A stretch of 64,000 bases of DNA from Dipteris shenzhenensis (lineage: Eukaryota; Polypodiophyta; Polypodiopsida; Gleicheniales), in the NCBI GenBank assembly GCA_047967505.1, contig CM106539.1; one strand, given 5' to 3'. The notes under the pieces were generated by a model. The model searched no databases, was not told where the DNA came from, and saw nothing but the letters and a program-made list of their open reading frames with translations. Positions 19,605 to 31,003 of this stretch are shown in pieces (positions within the stretch are counted from its first letter, which is position 1; every line of letters starts with the position of its first letter). Made by a program: the position numbers and the translations under genes.

Positions 19605-22300
19605 TGCATGCAAATCCAATGAGACTCATCACTATAAAACAGTCCTAAATGCTAAGTGGCCTTCAAGTAACAAAAGACCTACTTCTTCACAATGCTATGT
19701 GTTGGTTGTGCATGTAGCTGCTTAACTGGAAAATGACATACTACAAATCAAGCTAGGTATGACAAGTAAATAAGGCAGCCCACAGCCTACAAATAAAGAG
19801 AGGCATCAAATGCGGCACTCCCATCTTTAGAGGAGAAATGGAAGCCAGGTTCTAATGGGGTAGAAATCTGCTTGCAATACTCAAATTGGAAGTGCAAACC
19901 ATAGAGAACCTTTTTCAGCCTCTTCATACCTTATTTTTAGAACCTTCAACCTCAAAACTTGGAGGTTGGGTGACATAGACATCTTCCAATAAATCACCAT
20001 GAAGGAAAGCGGTCTTATGGTGCCCAGGTGGTGGACCTCCCAATGGCTGTGGGATGCAAGAGTAATGATGCACTGAATGGTTGTGATCCATGAAGTGGGA
20101 GAAAATGTCTCCTCAAAGTCAATGCCATGTTGTTTGGCATAGCCTTTCACAATAGGGTAGGCTTTGTAGCGATCACAGCATTTCCATCAACTTTTCACTT
20201 CAATTTATAGACCCACTTTGTGCCTATGCACGCTTGCCTACTACTGACAAGTCATACAACGCCCATGTGCCATTTGAATGAATGGAATCAAGCCCAGCTT
20301 TCATGGCATCCATCTATACTCTGCTATCAAATGCATCCTTATGAACAAAGGGGTTCCTCATCATAGGTTGTAGCAATTAAAACAACATGAAGCAAATTGG
20401 CATCCATTTGTTTGTTATTACCACCTCTAGTGTGGGCAACCAAGATCGCAACTTTTTTGCTGTCCCGTACAGTATCCAAGAGCCACCTTGGTACTTGTTT
20501 CTACTGTTTAATGATAGCTTGTTCCTTTGTAACTACCAATTCAATAGCATGATCATCATCATGTGACTACAGCCAGGCTAAACATGGGCAATAACATGAA
20601 GCTATGAACTCTTAGAAGCATTTGGAGCCGAATCTTGCAAAGCGTCATCTGAAGTGGTGAAGGGTAGTATGGCATCAAAAACGTCAGAGGCTTCAATTGG
20701 TGGCTATTTTTTACATCAATCCAAGGTAAAGCAATATTCTCAGAAAAAACATCTATGTTGATGATAACTTTCCCTATGCTAGGCTAATACAACTGATATC
20801 GTTTGCTCTGTGAGTTGTGGCCAATGAAAATGCATTTTATGGGTTTATCCTCTAGCTTATGCCTCAACTGAGATGGAACATGTGCATATGCTAGTGACCC
20901 AAACACCCGCGTGTGGGAAATCATAGGCTTTTCGCTAGTCCATGCTTCGTAGGGAGTAATTGTCTTTAATGCATGTGTGAGTACTTTGTTGAGTACATAG
21001 TTGGAACGCATAATGGCATCCAACTAGAATTTATTTGGCAAGGAGTTTCCCTTAAGCATACATCTACTCATTTTCATTTCTTGATTTTTATGCTCTACAA
21101 GCCCATTCTAGTGCGGAGTGTATGGCACAATGCACTTACAAATTATGCCCTGGGCTGCTAAAAAATCAAAAAGTTCACGAGACATACTCACCCCCCTATC
21201 AGTGCAGAGAGTCAAGAGTTTGTTACCACTTTCATTCTCAACCATGACAAGAAAGCTCTTGAAATAACAAAAGACATCTGACTTGGCCTTCATGCTATAA
21301 ACCCAAGTGAATCCCAATCGATGCTATCTGCATCAGCCCACATACATCACTATGCATGAGCTACAAACTCTTGGATGTACTAATGGTCCCATCTTTGGGA
21401 AATGAGAACTGATGTATTTTTCCCAATAAGTATCCCTCACATACATGTTTGGCAGGTGCATGCATGGGTCATATAGCTATACCACCATACCTTTGAATGC
21501 ATTTTTACCAACCTTTTGTAGTTCAAATGCCCCAATCTCTCATGCCACAAATGTGAATCTGAAATGACAAATTTTAAGACCAAATTTGCTTCAATAGCTG
21601 GCTGTTTTCCATAAGGTAACTAAAGGACAATAATCCACAACTAAACTATCATCCACATTAATCACAACCATAATTCAACCACTTCCTTTCAATCAAAACC
21701 ATTGAGAAAGTAATCTTCAAGACACTAGAAAGGAGGCTTGAATGCCCCTACTCAAAGAAACCATACACCAAGGACACAGATTAGTGGCCCCAAATGCTTT
21801 GGTGCCCCTTTTCATATTTCTTTATTACCTCCATCAAGGGAATGTGCTCTTATAGCAAGGGTTCACCCCTGTACTTTGCTTCACTAGGGCTCCCACTATC
21901 TTAGCCAGTTCCTGGCTTCAATAGGCATCCATATCCAAGTACAAACTAGTACCCATTATCCATGGAAGAGGGGCTAGCACCTATCCTCTGTCCAGGCCCC
22001 TAGCTAAGTACAGATGACCTTCAACCACCACAAAGGAGTTGAGAAATAGTAACAAAGGAATTCAAACCAGCTCCACGTGGCATTGAGCCAGCTCCCTTGG
22101 ATTTGATTCTTGGCTGGAGCATCACAAAAGGGCAACAGATTCACACAACAAGACAACTCGAGTCTCTAATCCACTCACTCCCCCACAATTTTGGGATAGC
22201 AACAAGTGGCACACCCAGTACGATGACATGGGGTAGTTGGTATCATCAAGCTTGCCTTCATGGGCAAGCATTCCAAGAGACTGATGGTGAGCCATTGCAA
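19605..22300 (-). pseudogene. Element D (older copia remnant), RNase H to gag
   Basis: Minus-strand domains read backwards from about 22295. The Gag start is HEGKLDDTNYPM. The integrase leader WHERLGHLNYK lies near 21500-21560. The integrase core (21317-21108) has MVENESGNKLLTLCTDRG. The integrase end (21023-20784) has VFGSLAYAHVPSQLRHKLED. The RT start (20150-19881) has KGYAKQHGIDFEETFSPTS. The palm domain with YVDD is deleted: RT jumps from a KKVLYGL-like motif to STPLEPG. RNase H follows toward 19605 and continues at 14216 across element C. Numerous stops and frameshifts make it dead. No LTR was identified. Confidence 0.8.
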
Positions 22301-23430
22301 AAAGAGAATCCCCAAAAGAAAATGACCTGCAAATGAGTTGCTGACACACTGAGAAAAATGCACAAGATGTCCCTAAAAATAACCTTAAGAAAATGTATGT
22401 CCAATCAAAGGACCCCTCTGCAAATAGATGTCGTGCAAATGACATCCCAAATCAAAGGGCAAATGTTTGAAATTTGGACAAATCTGACTACAATGGCTAA
22501 ATGTTCCTGTAAAGCAGCTTCTAAAGCATGAGAGCCAAGTGGAGTATGAAGGTGGCAAAAGCCCCAAATTTTGAAGGCAAGGTACGCAAATCAAAGGCCA
22601 GATGCAACTCAAACCCAAATTTGGCTATATTAAGCAAAGGTCACTGCAAATAATAGCAAATCTGGGAAAGATGTACAAAAAGGGATCCCAAATTGTGTTG
22701 CAACCTACAAATGTGACTCAATGGGCAATTTCAAGCCAATGTCAATGTTCATGCATGCAATGTTTGTAAATAAATTACACTTGGCCTTGAAAATTCCCAA
22801 AAAATTTGATAATTTAGACTACTAAAAATAGAAAATGTATGGAATTCTCACACACACAGTGAAAAAGTGCCTACAAAGCTACCAAATGTCTTGTCCTGAA
22901 TCCCAATGTGGAAATCACCAATTTCTAAAGGACACATTGCAACAACAAAAGAGGGCAAAAACAAGAAAAGCTGTAAATTTCAACTGTACCAAACAATAGA
23001 ACTGCAAACCTACAAACTTGAGATAATTTGGTGCAAAGTTTAACCAATGTTAACCAAAAGCCTCAAATGTATGTCAACAATAGTGATTTGCAATTGTATT
23101 GACAGTCTATAGCTAGAATTTGAAGAGACTATATGAGAAATTTTACGATTGTACAGTGCATTAACTATATGGATGAATGATTGAAGATTGGCAATGCTAT
23201 TTGGACACACACTATTGGGCAGATATATGAATGACATTGATTGTAAAAATAGATCATACAAATGTATGGAAGATTGTACAGATGTTTTGTTACCTACATT
23301 AGTTGTCAATGTTATTTGATGGATAGTGGCAAGTCCCTAGAGCTAGGATTGCACCTTGGAGCCAAATGGGCCCAAGAGGACCGTAAAAGATGAGAGAAGA
23401 GAGTGGTATAAAGGGAATAGAATTGGCCGT
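22301..23430. other. AT-rich stretch without a gene
   Basis: No recognisable family on either strand. It may include the decayed LTR or leader of element D (the upstream side on the minus strand) and the start of the LTR of the next gypsy element. No clear terminal repeats were found. Confidence 0.45.
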
Positions 23431-23448
23431 CCCTCAAAAGGTGGCATG

Positions 23449-23457
23449 TATAAAAGG
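23449..23457 (+). promoter_or_regulatory. TATA box in the 5' LTR of the gypsy element
   Basis: tataaaagg, about 350 bases before the LTR edge at about 23800 and the Athila-like PBS, which fits an LTR promoter. The start of this LTR was not found. Confidence 0.6.
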
Positions 23458-23806
23458 CCAAATGGTTGACCTTGGCCTTCACTTGTTGGTTGCATGCATT
23501 GGAGTACAAGCTCTTCTCCTTATCCTCTCTGGAGTTGTCTCTTGTTCCCCCATAGTGCCTTTTGTGAATGCCATGTTCTTTTCTTCTCCTCGCTTCTCCT
23601 TCTCCTCCTCTCTCTTCTCCACTTTCCTCTTCTTCTCCTTATGGATTCACAATCACAAGAACCTGGGAGTCACTACAATGATACTAGTGTGGATGGCATT
23701 TGCATGCATTGCTCTCAACCCAGAGTAGCTTGGAGGAGTACTCCATCGGCATTCTTGCAAGATCCCCATGAGACATGAGTCACCACCACTAGAGACTACA
23801 TATTTT

Positions 23807-23824
23807 TGGCACCATTGTCGGGGA
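23807..23824 (+). other. Athila-like primer-binding site
   Basis: tggcaccattgtcgggga closely resembles the Athila-type PBS, which I recall as TGGCGCCGTTGCCGGGGA, usually preceded by a few T as here. The differences are CpG-type transitions (CG to CA or TG). It marks the LTR end at about 23800. Confidence 0.75.
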
Positions 23825-24580
23825 GTTCCAGGTGTGCTTTTGCATTGTATTCTTCTCTCGTTATCCACCCATTGGTCATTTGGAGTGATTTTGAAGTAGT
23901 TTTAGTGCTTTTTAGTGTTCAAAGTTTGTAGAAAGTTAGTTTAGTGATTGCTAAGGTGTGTGATAGCAAATCCCAACAAAAACACTAAGAAATGATGCTA
24001 AAAGTGATTTTCAAAGTGGTTTGAAGGAGAAAACTATCACTTTTAGCAAAACACCCTATTTTACCTTTAAAATTTGTTCTTTCTTGTTGTTGTTTTTTTG
24101 TTTCATGTTGTTTACTAGATAGAGTAGTTAGAAAAGTAGTCCCCAATCTCTCCAAACACTGCACAAAAGCTCCCCAAGCTCTCAAAATGCTACACAAAAG
24201 CCCCATAAGCTCAGAGAATTCTAATAATTCCATCGCCAGAGAGTAGCACCAGGTAGCTTAATGCAACGAACATGTCAAGATATTAACCTAGTGCATGGCG
24301 AGTTAATTTTCCATTAGGATAGCATTGACTACATGGGGAAAACATTGACTTTGGGGGGTTAGCCTTGTGACATCATCTAACACTGGCTGACTACCTGACA
24401 TCTAACAAAATCTCTGACAACTGGCATAATTAATGAGAAAATATTGGCTGAAATAAGGGTCAACCTTAACCCCATGCACATTGGGTTACCAAGCTGATGC
24501 ACACATGACTTTACTAAACCTTGCACATTGGGATACTAAGCCGACGCACAGTGCGTTAATAACCTAGTGCAAGTCGAGTT

Positions 24581-24790
24581 AGCTTTGACCACATCAGGAT
24601 AGCTTTGACCATGTCGAGTTATCTTTGATCACATTGAGTTAACTTTGACAACAATGAGTTAGCTTTGACCATGTCGAGTAAGCTTTGACCCCGTTGACTT
24701 AACTTTGACCACGTCGAGTTTGCTTTGGTCGCTTTGGTCATGTCGAGTTAGCTTTGATCATGCCAGATAATCTTTGGCTATATTGCATTA
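24581..24790. repeat. 20-bp minisatellite, about 10 copies
   Basis: The unit agctttgaccatgtcgagtt repeats in a nearly exact 20-base register with up to five differences per copy. One unit is irregular around 24721-24740. Looser gttga and ttgac words extend upstream to about 24300. Confidence 0.88.
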
Positions 24791-25103
24791 CGTCCTAAGA
24801 ACTGAAGGTTGGCTAGCTACAAATTTAGACAAGGGGCTACCATCCCTTAACCCTATGTCAAAGCAGAATTAACTTAGAATTGGGGTCCCAACTGCACTTA
24901 CCAATACATGCACTTAAGATCAGGATGAGTCCTAAGAGCTGACCTTGAGCCTAAGGATAGTGCCTTAAATACCCTCTCATTGACCTATACACCTAGCTCT
25001 ACATCCTCAGGGTCAACAAGCTCAAAAGTTGGTTCTTACATAACGAACCACTACAAGGTGACCTATCAAGCTCAGTAGAGTCCATGAGCCTCTAGACAGA
25101 GAC

Positions 25104-26960
25104 ATGGGAGATCCCTCCAATGTTAGAGCCTTAGTGGCTCCAAGCATTATCTATAAAGATCCCCAATCTCTTAACCCATCTATAGCAGTAGCATTAAGGG
25201 AAACCTTTTTCAATTTTATGGGTAGGCTTGGACTAACAAAACCAACAGACATGCTAAACCCCTTTGCTATGGAGAATGGGGTACCAGCAGTGAAATCTCA
25301 TGTGTCATTCCCAACCATCAATTGTTAGAAGCAATATCTAGGGAACCAAGTCCCATTGTATCTACTAGCAATCAACCTTCATCATATCCGTCCTTCCATG
25401 AAAACATAGGGGTGAATTTGTGGCCCTAGACTTCCCCAAGAATTTCAAATACCGTGACAAAGCATCCAAAAGAATCCACATATAAGAGCCCCCACATCCA
25501 AAGTCCCTTCATTTCCTCCTCAGCCACAAAACATGGAAGGTATTCCATATCCAACAACCTTACCTTATAGGCCTATGCCTAGGGTGAACATGCCAGTCCC
25601 TAGAGCAACCCATTAGGCCCCATCAACATCAAGTCACAATGCAAATGCTTAGTGGATGCAAATCCTTAGTGGGTCAGAGTCCCTTAATCACACATTTGTA
25701 CAGTAACAAAATACATGGAACCCTCCACTGAGACCACCAATGTATAGAGCAAGGTCTCTATATCCTCACGCTCTAGCTACTCCACAAATGGTACTCATCG
25801 ATGAGGCAATAAGGATCCTAGTGCAAGCACTAGGAAGGGGGGCCATGCCACCAATATTTGTGGGGAGAGACCAAAATCCTTGTAGAAGTAAAACCCATCA
25901 CGATCTCTAAGTTAATCATGAAGTTCTTAAATGAAGGAGACTCAGTCTCCCATGTTGAGCATTTTGAACATATCTGCTATACATTTGGTAATATTAAGGA
26001 TCTAGACAAGGTCAATGCTTTTGGATTAAGCCTTGATGGAAAATTTGGACAATGGTTTAGAGTAGAGAATCCAAAGCAAAAATTTAACTGGGACAAACTA
26101 GGAAATTTCTTCATATTGGGATTTGCCCCTAGTGAACCCAAGTGGAGCCCAATAAACCAGCACTATGAGGTCAAGCAAAAAGAGATCAAATCTCTTTGGG
26201 TTATATTGCTAGAATCAAACACTTGAACTCCCATTGTGAACCTCATGAGAGAATAAATGATGTAGAACTATTGCCATGCTTCCTCATAGGTTTGTGGGAC
26301 TGTAAGCTTCATGACCATGTCTTTATCATGCATCCCCTGTCGGTTGAGTTGTGTAGCAAGATTTCTATACACTTAGATGACAACATGAAAGAAAAGACTC
26401 AAGGAGGGAAGACCACATCCACCTCCTCAGAAGTATCCTAGACCTTGAATCCCACTACTTCAAGTGAAGTCAAGGAGACAAGGCCTCCCACCAAGGATTT
26501 GAATATGTAGAAACTCATTACTAATTTGCTAAATCAGTAAGCTAGCAGTTGGAGGGATGGATGGCCAAAGAAGTCCTTAGTAATCCCCACCTATTATCAA
26601 GTCACAATAATGTGTGGTCTAGGATCTCTACCAAGAATCATTCCACCAATGAGTGCCCTTAAGTGCCCTTGCCTTCGGGCAAGCCCAGCACTCTATGGTG
26701 CCCATTGTGCATAATGAGACAATCGTGAGACATCACAATGTCAATATCCTAAGAACATTACCTATCCAATGTACCAAAAATGGCTACAATTTAGGGTTCA
26801 AAATCTCTTGTTACTCCCACAATACTGGGACCTCAACCCCCACCACCACGTATCATTCCCATGAATCAAGTATTGGTGGAGAAACTACCTAGTCATTGGG
26901 AAGAACCATTGTGCACTGGGTGTGGACTTGACCACCTCTATAAGGAATTCTCAAGGCAAC
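25104..26960 (+). pseudogene. Gypsy gag (Athila-like), decayed
   Basis: The start MGDPSNVRALVAP leads a Pro-rich region (about 25480-25800; PPQPQNMEGIPYP, RPMPRVNMPVP). The core Gag homology follows at 25858-26226 (FLNEGDSVSHVEHFEHICYT, FGQWFRVENPKQKFNWDKLG). A frame change near 26200 leads to KHLNSHCEPHERINDVELLP at 26200-26441. A CTGCGLDHLYKEF motif at about 26917-26955 looks like the remnant of the zinc knuckle. Several stops sit at Gln positions (TAG or TAA). Gag forms the particle that packages the RNA. This copy is broken. Confidence 0.75.
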
Positions 26961-27293
26961 AGTGCCAACTACTGCACCTAAGAATGCAAGTCTTAATCTT
27001 CTTAGCATTGAGAGAGGCCAATTTTCCTCAATACCCTTAAATGTAATTATAAGGTCCCAAGCCATGGCCTTCAATAAAGAACTACATAAGCAATAAAAAA
27101 GAGATAAGACTAGTATATCCCAACCTAGAGAGGTAAACAACAAGGGTGTAGTTAAGGTGGGAAAAGAATAACAAGGTGATTAGCCAAAATGGATCGAATG
27201 AGGACATAGCCACCTTTTCCACCTCATCTTCTTCTAGTCATACTCCCTCAGCTGGTGAGCAATTCAACCAACCACCAAAAGGAGGAGATGATA

Positions 27294-27453
27294 TGTGGCA
27301 GTTAAAGGCCACTGTACCTTAACCCCGATTATGTACAATACTCAAATGCATATATATATGGATGAAATAGAAGATTAGGGTGTTCTCTACCCACCAAAAA
27401 CTTGTGTCGCTCAAGCTCCCTCTCACCCTCTCAGCTTTTGTTGTGTCCTCACA
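27294..27453 (+). repeat. Element E, 5' LTR
   Basis: 160 bp, with tatatatatgg at about 27351 as a possible TATA element. It ends cctcaca, two bases before the PBS. Confidence 0.85.
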
Positions 27454-27455
27454 AC

Positions 27456-27467
27456 TGGTATCAGAGC
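27456..27467 (+). other. Element E primer-binding site
   Basis: tggtatcagagc, initiator-Met type, two bases after the LTR as in element B. Confidence 0.92.
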
Positions 27468-28274
27468 TTGGTAGTAGAGCCTGGCGGTAGCATGAGCAGC
27501 CCGGTGCAGAGCCTGTAGCCCGGAGAGAGAGTGGTGCATCCCAAAGATCCTTGTTTAGCAGGAGGAGCTATAGATTTTGGAGCTGCTATAGCAGTTGGAG
27601 AGAAAGGGGCAAAATCCTCTTGGGCATTTGTTTTACTAGGTTGCAAAGTTGAAGGCGGATGATATAAGCAAATCTTCTCAGACACACATATGTAGTGGCA
27701 CAAATATCCAAAGTTAGAGATAGAATTTTAACTTGAAGTCTTCAAAAAAGTTGTAGATCAAATTGAGAGCTACATTTTCACTTCAAACATCTCTATCATC
27801 CGAGTTTTTAGTGAAAAGTTACAGCTCCTGCAAAAAGTGACGAAATTCATTTCTTGCGAGAATTTCGTGTGTTGGATCTCCATATCCAGGCCACAATTTG
27901 TAGTTCTAACACTCCCAGTGGATCCAGAGTGGTCCAAAACTTCTACTTGAGAAGCTACTTCCGATTCCCTGAACTTTTGAAGCTATGGTAAATCTCTGTC
28001 TACTCCGACATCTTCATTTCGCCATTTCCTGTGTGAGTGGGATCTCAACATCCGGGCCTCCATTTGTAGAGCCGTTTGTCTCATTGGATCCAAGACTACG
28101 TGAAACATATGTCTACAAAGCTGCTTGCACATGATTCAGATGCATTTTGATGCTTTGAGCCTTGAGTTTTGGTGACACTATTCTTTATTAAAGCAAACAT
28201 ATTGGGTGCACCTGGTTTTGGTGTGATTTCTCTTTTGCAGGTGCTAGCATTTGGGATTTTGTTTCATTTGCATC

Positions 28275-30315
28275 ATGGCATCCTCTTACATGTCTGAAAA
28301 GGAATTTTTCAGCATTAAAAAGTTTGATGGGAGAAACTTTTCTTCATGGAAAGAATAGATAAGGGATGTGCTTATTCAAAAGAAGTAGATTAAACCCTTG
28401 GCAGGGATTGAAGCTAAGCCTGCAAATATGTCTGAGAATGATTGGAATGAGTTGGATGCATTAGCAAAGTCTACTATTAAACTTCATCTTGTAGAGTCTG
28501 TTTATTTCACAGTAGTAAATGAGCAGACTATAAAAGATTTGTGGAAGAAATTGTGTGCCACTTAGGAGAAGGAAATTGCCTCTAATAAAGTTTACCTCAT
28601 GAAGAGGTTGTTTGACTTGTAGATGAAGGAAGGGGTCTCCATTGTTTCTCGCTTGAATGAATTCAATATTATTTTTAGCTAGTTTTAGGCTCAAAAGATG
28701 AATTTTGATGTGGAGACTAAGGCAATATTTCTCTTATGTTCATTGCCATGCTCATGGGATATCTTTCGTACAGCTGTCAGTAACTCTGCACCTTGTGGAG
28801 TACTAAAGTTTGATGATGTTGTGGGTAGCTTGTTGGCTGAGGAGATTAGATGGAAGTCTATGGATGGCAACAAGCAGGATGTAGCCTTAAATGTGCAAAG
28901 GGGTAGATCACAGTTCAGGGGGAAGTCCCAAGAAAGAGGGAAGTCTCATAGCAAATCGAGGGCACGGAACATTGAGTGTTACCACTGTGGCAAGAAGGGC
29001 CATATGAAAAAGGATTGCTACAAGCTGAAAAGAGAGCAAAAGGATAAGAAAAAGAATGCAAATTGGGGTGCAAATAAGAAAAAAGAGAGTCCAAGGGAGG
29101 ACAAAGGAAAAATGAAGATCGAGGAGATTAATGCAGTCACTGATGATAGTGACAATGACATTCTCTTCATGTCTAGCATACCTGCAGACTTGCTCACGAC
29201 TTCAGATGATGCATATTCCTAGGATTGGATTTTGGATTCTGGTGCTTCATTCCATGTTACTCCCCATAGGGAATGGTTCTCCACTTATGACAATGGAAAG
29301 ACAAGTTGTGTGCATCTTGGAAATAACTATGCATGTGACATAGTGAGAGCAGGTGACATAAAGTTTTCTTTTGCAAATGGGTTTGCATTTGTTTTAAAAA
29401 ATGTGAGACATGTGCCTAAGTTGACCAAGAGTCTTATTTCAACGGGTCAGCTAGATGATGCTGGTTTTCAGACCACTTTTGGCTTTTAGAGTTGGAAAAT
29501 TCAAAAGGGCTCTATGGTTTTGGCCAGGGGTGCCTAGTGTGGGACTTTGTATCCCTTAGATGTATCAGGGGTGTCTAATCATGTTGTTGCAATAACCGAG
29601 CAGCCAAGTACTTCTTTGTGGCATTGCAGGTTGGGGCACATGAGCCAGAATGGAATGAAACTCTTATACCGTTTGGGTTATGTACCACATTTGAGTTTTT
29701 CTAATTTTGAATTTTGTGAGCACTATCTCTATGGGAAGCCGACTAAATCAGCCCATAAAAGAAGGGGAAAGAAAGAGCTTGAAAGGCTTGATTTGGTGCA
29801 TTCAGATGTATGTGGTTCCATGCGTACACAATCATTAGGTAGGGCTGAATACTATGTGACATTCATTGATGATGCAACTAGGAAAGTGTGGGCTTATGCT
29901 ATAGCTTGAAAGAGCGATGTATTCTAGGCATTTCAAAAATGGTTGGCTTTGGATGAAAATTAGTCAGGTAGAATGCTTAAATGCCTACAGATTGATAATG
30001 ATGGAGAGTATATCTCTCATGACTTTCAGCATTTCTGTGATACACGTGGGATTAAGAGGGAGCTCACGTCCCCTCATACTCTAGAGCAGAATCCAATTGT
30101 AGAACAGATGAACTGTACCATTTAGGAAAGGTTGCAATGTATGCTTTCCAATGCAAGTCTTTTCGGTGGTTTTTGCGCTGAGGCAATGAAGACTGCAGTG
30201 CATGTGATCAATAGATCACCTAGCAGGAGTTTGGATGGTGGTATTCTTGAAGAGACATGGAGTGGCAAGAAGCCCTCTTACTCTCATTTGCATATATTTG
30301 GGTGTGAGGCATATG
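28275..30315 (+). pseudogene. Element E gag-protease-integrase, first part
   Basis: Starts at ATG 28275. Gag follows, with zinc knuckle CYHCGKKGHMKKDC (about 28978-29019). Protease has WILDSGASFHVTPHREW (about 29230). The integrase leader WHCRLGHMSQNGMKLLY follows, then integrase blocks HSDVCGS, IDNDGEY and EQNPIVEQ (Gln/Glu region). The frame runs in register to FGCEAY at 30315, where element F interrupts it. At least eight in-frame stops occur, most of them TAG at positions where element B keeps CAG or CAA. The dead copy otherwise aligns well with B gag. Confidence 0.9.
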
Positions 30316-30973
30316 TGTAAGAAAACAATACAACGTCTGTGCTCAACAGATAACAGGATCTCATACGCAAGAGAGAAAACAGATAGTATGGAGAATCAAA
30401 ATTTTGATTACTATAAAACTGATACAGTAGATGGTGATGCCTCCCAACCGTGTGCTCCTATGAAAGAAGCTTCGATGGCATGTTGGAAACAGTAGAGAAC
30501 GGAGGCTGGATGCTAAGGAATCAGGGTTGCTATAGCCAAATGATGAAATGGGCTTCACGGGCTTGCTCTTATATAGCCACCAGTCGACTGGGGGTCGGAT
30601 AGGCCACCGACCACATGATAGAACCGGTGTGCAAAATAGAGCAACTGACCTACGGTCACCATTCGACCATCCGAGATCATCTGCGGCTCCAAACGGGCCC
30701 TGCAACCCGAGAGTGGGCTGCCCTAGGAAATGCTCCGTCTACCCTCAGTGTGGTCAGTCATGGGATGCCTTCCCGCACTTGCATGTAGCCTCGTCGACAG
30801 TGTGCCAACTCCATCCAGCCATCAAGCCACACATGGCCCCCATCTGGTGTCCAAACCAGGACCTACCGGATAACCGAGCTACTCAAATGCCTTCTCCTCA
30901 TATGGGGGGGCTTACAAGTAGAGTTAGCTGGTTCCCGCATAGTTACACGAGAGTGGAGCATTGATATCTAACA
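30316..30973 (-). repeat. Element F, 3' LTR (left)
   Basis: 658 bp. Compared with the other LTR it lacks about 45 bp around the ccaccagt ... gtcgactggggg region (about 30580). The complement of the purine tract (cccctcctc, from 30974) follows. Confidence 0.9.
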
Positions 30974-31003
30974 CCCCTCCTCAATGTCCACCCGCAAGTG
31001 AAT

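Larger units (their letters stand above)
23801..27293 (+). mobile_element. Old Ty3/gypsy element, 5' half (leader and gag)
   Basis: The PBS, a leader with a 20-bp minisatellite, and a decayed gag gene run to the insertion point of copia E at 27294. The element resumes at 40768 with protease. The leader of about 1.3 kb before gag fits Athila-like elements. No 3' LTR was recognised; the far end is replaced by satellite at about 42490. Confidence 0.75.
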
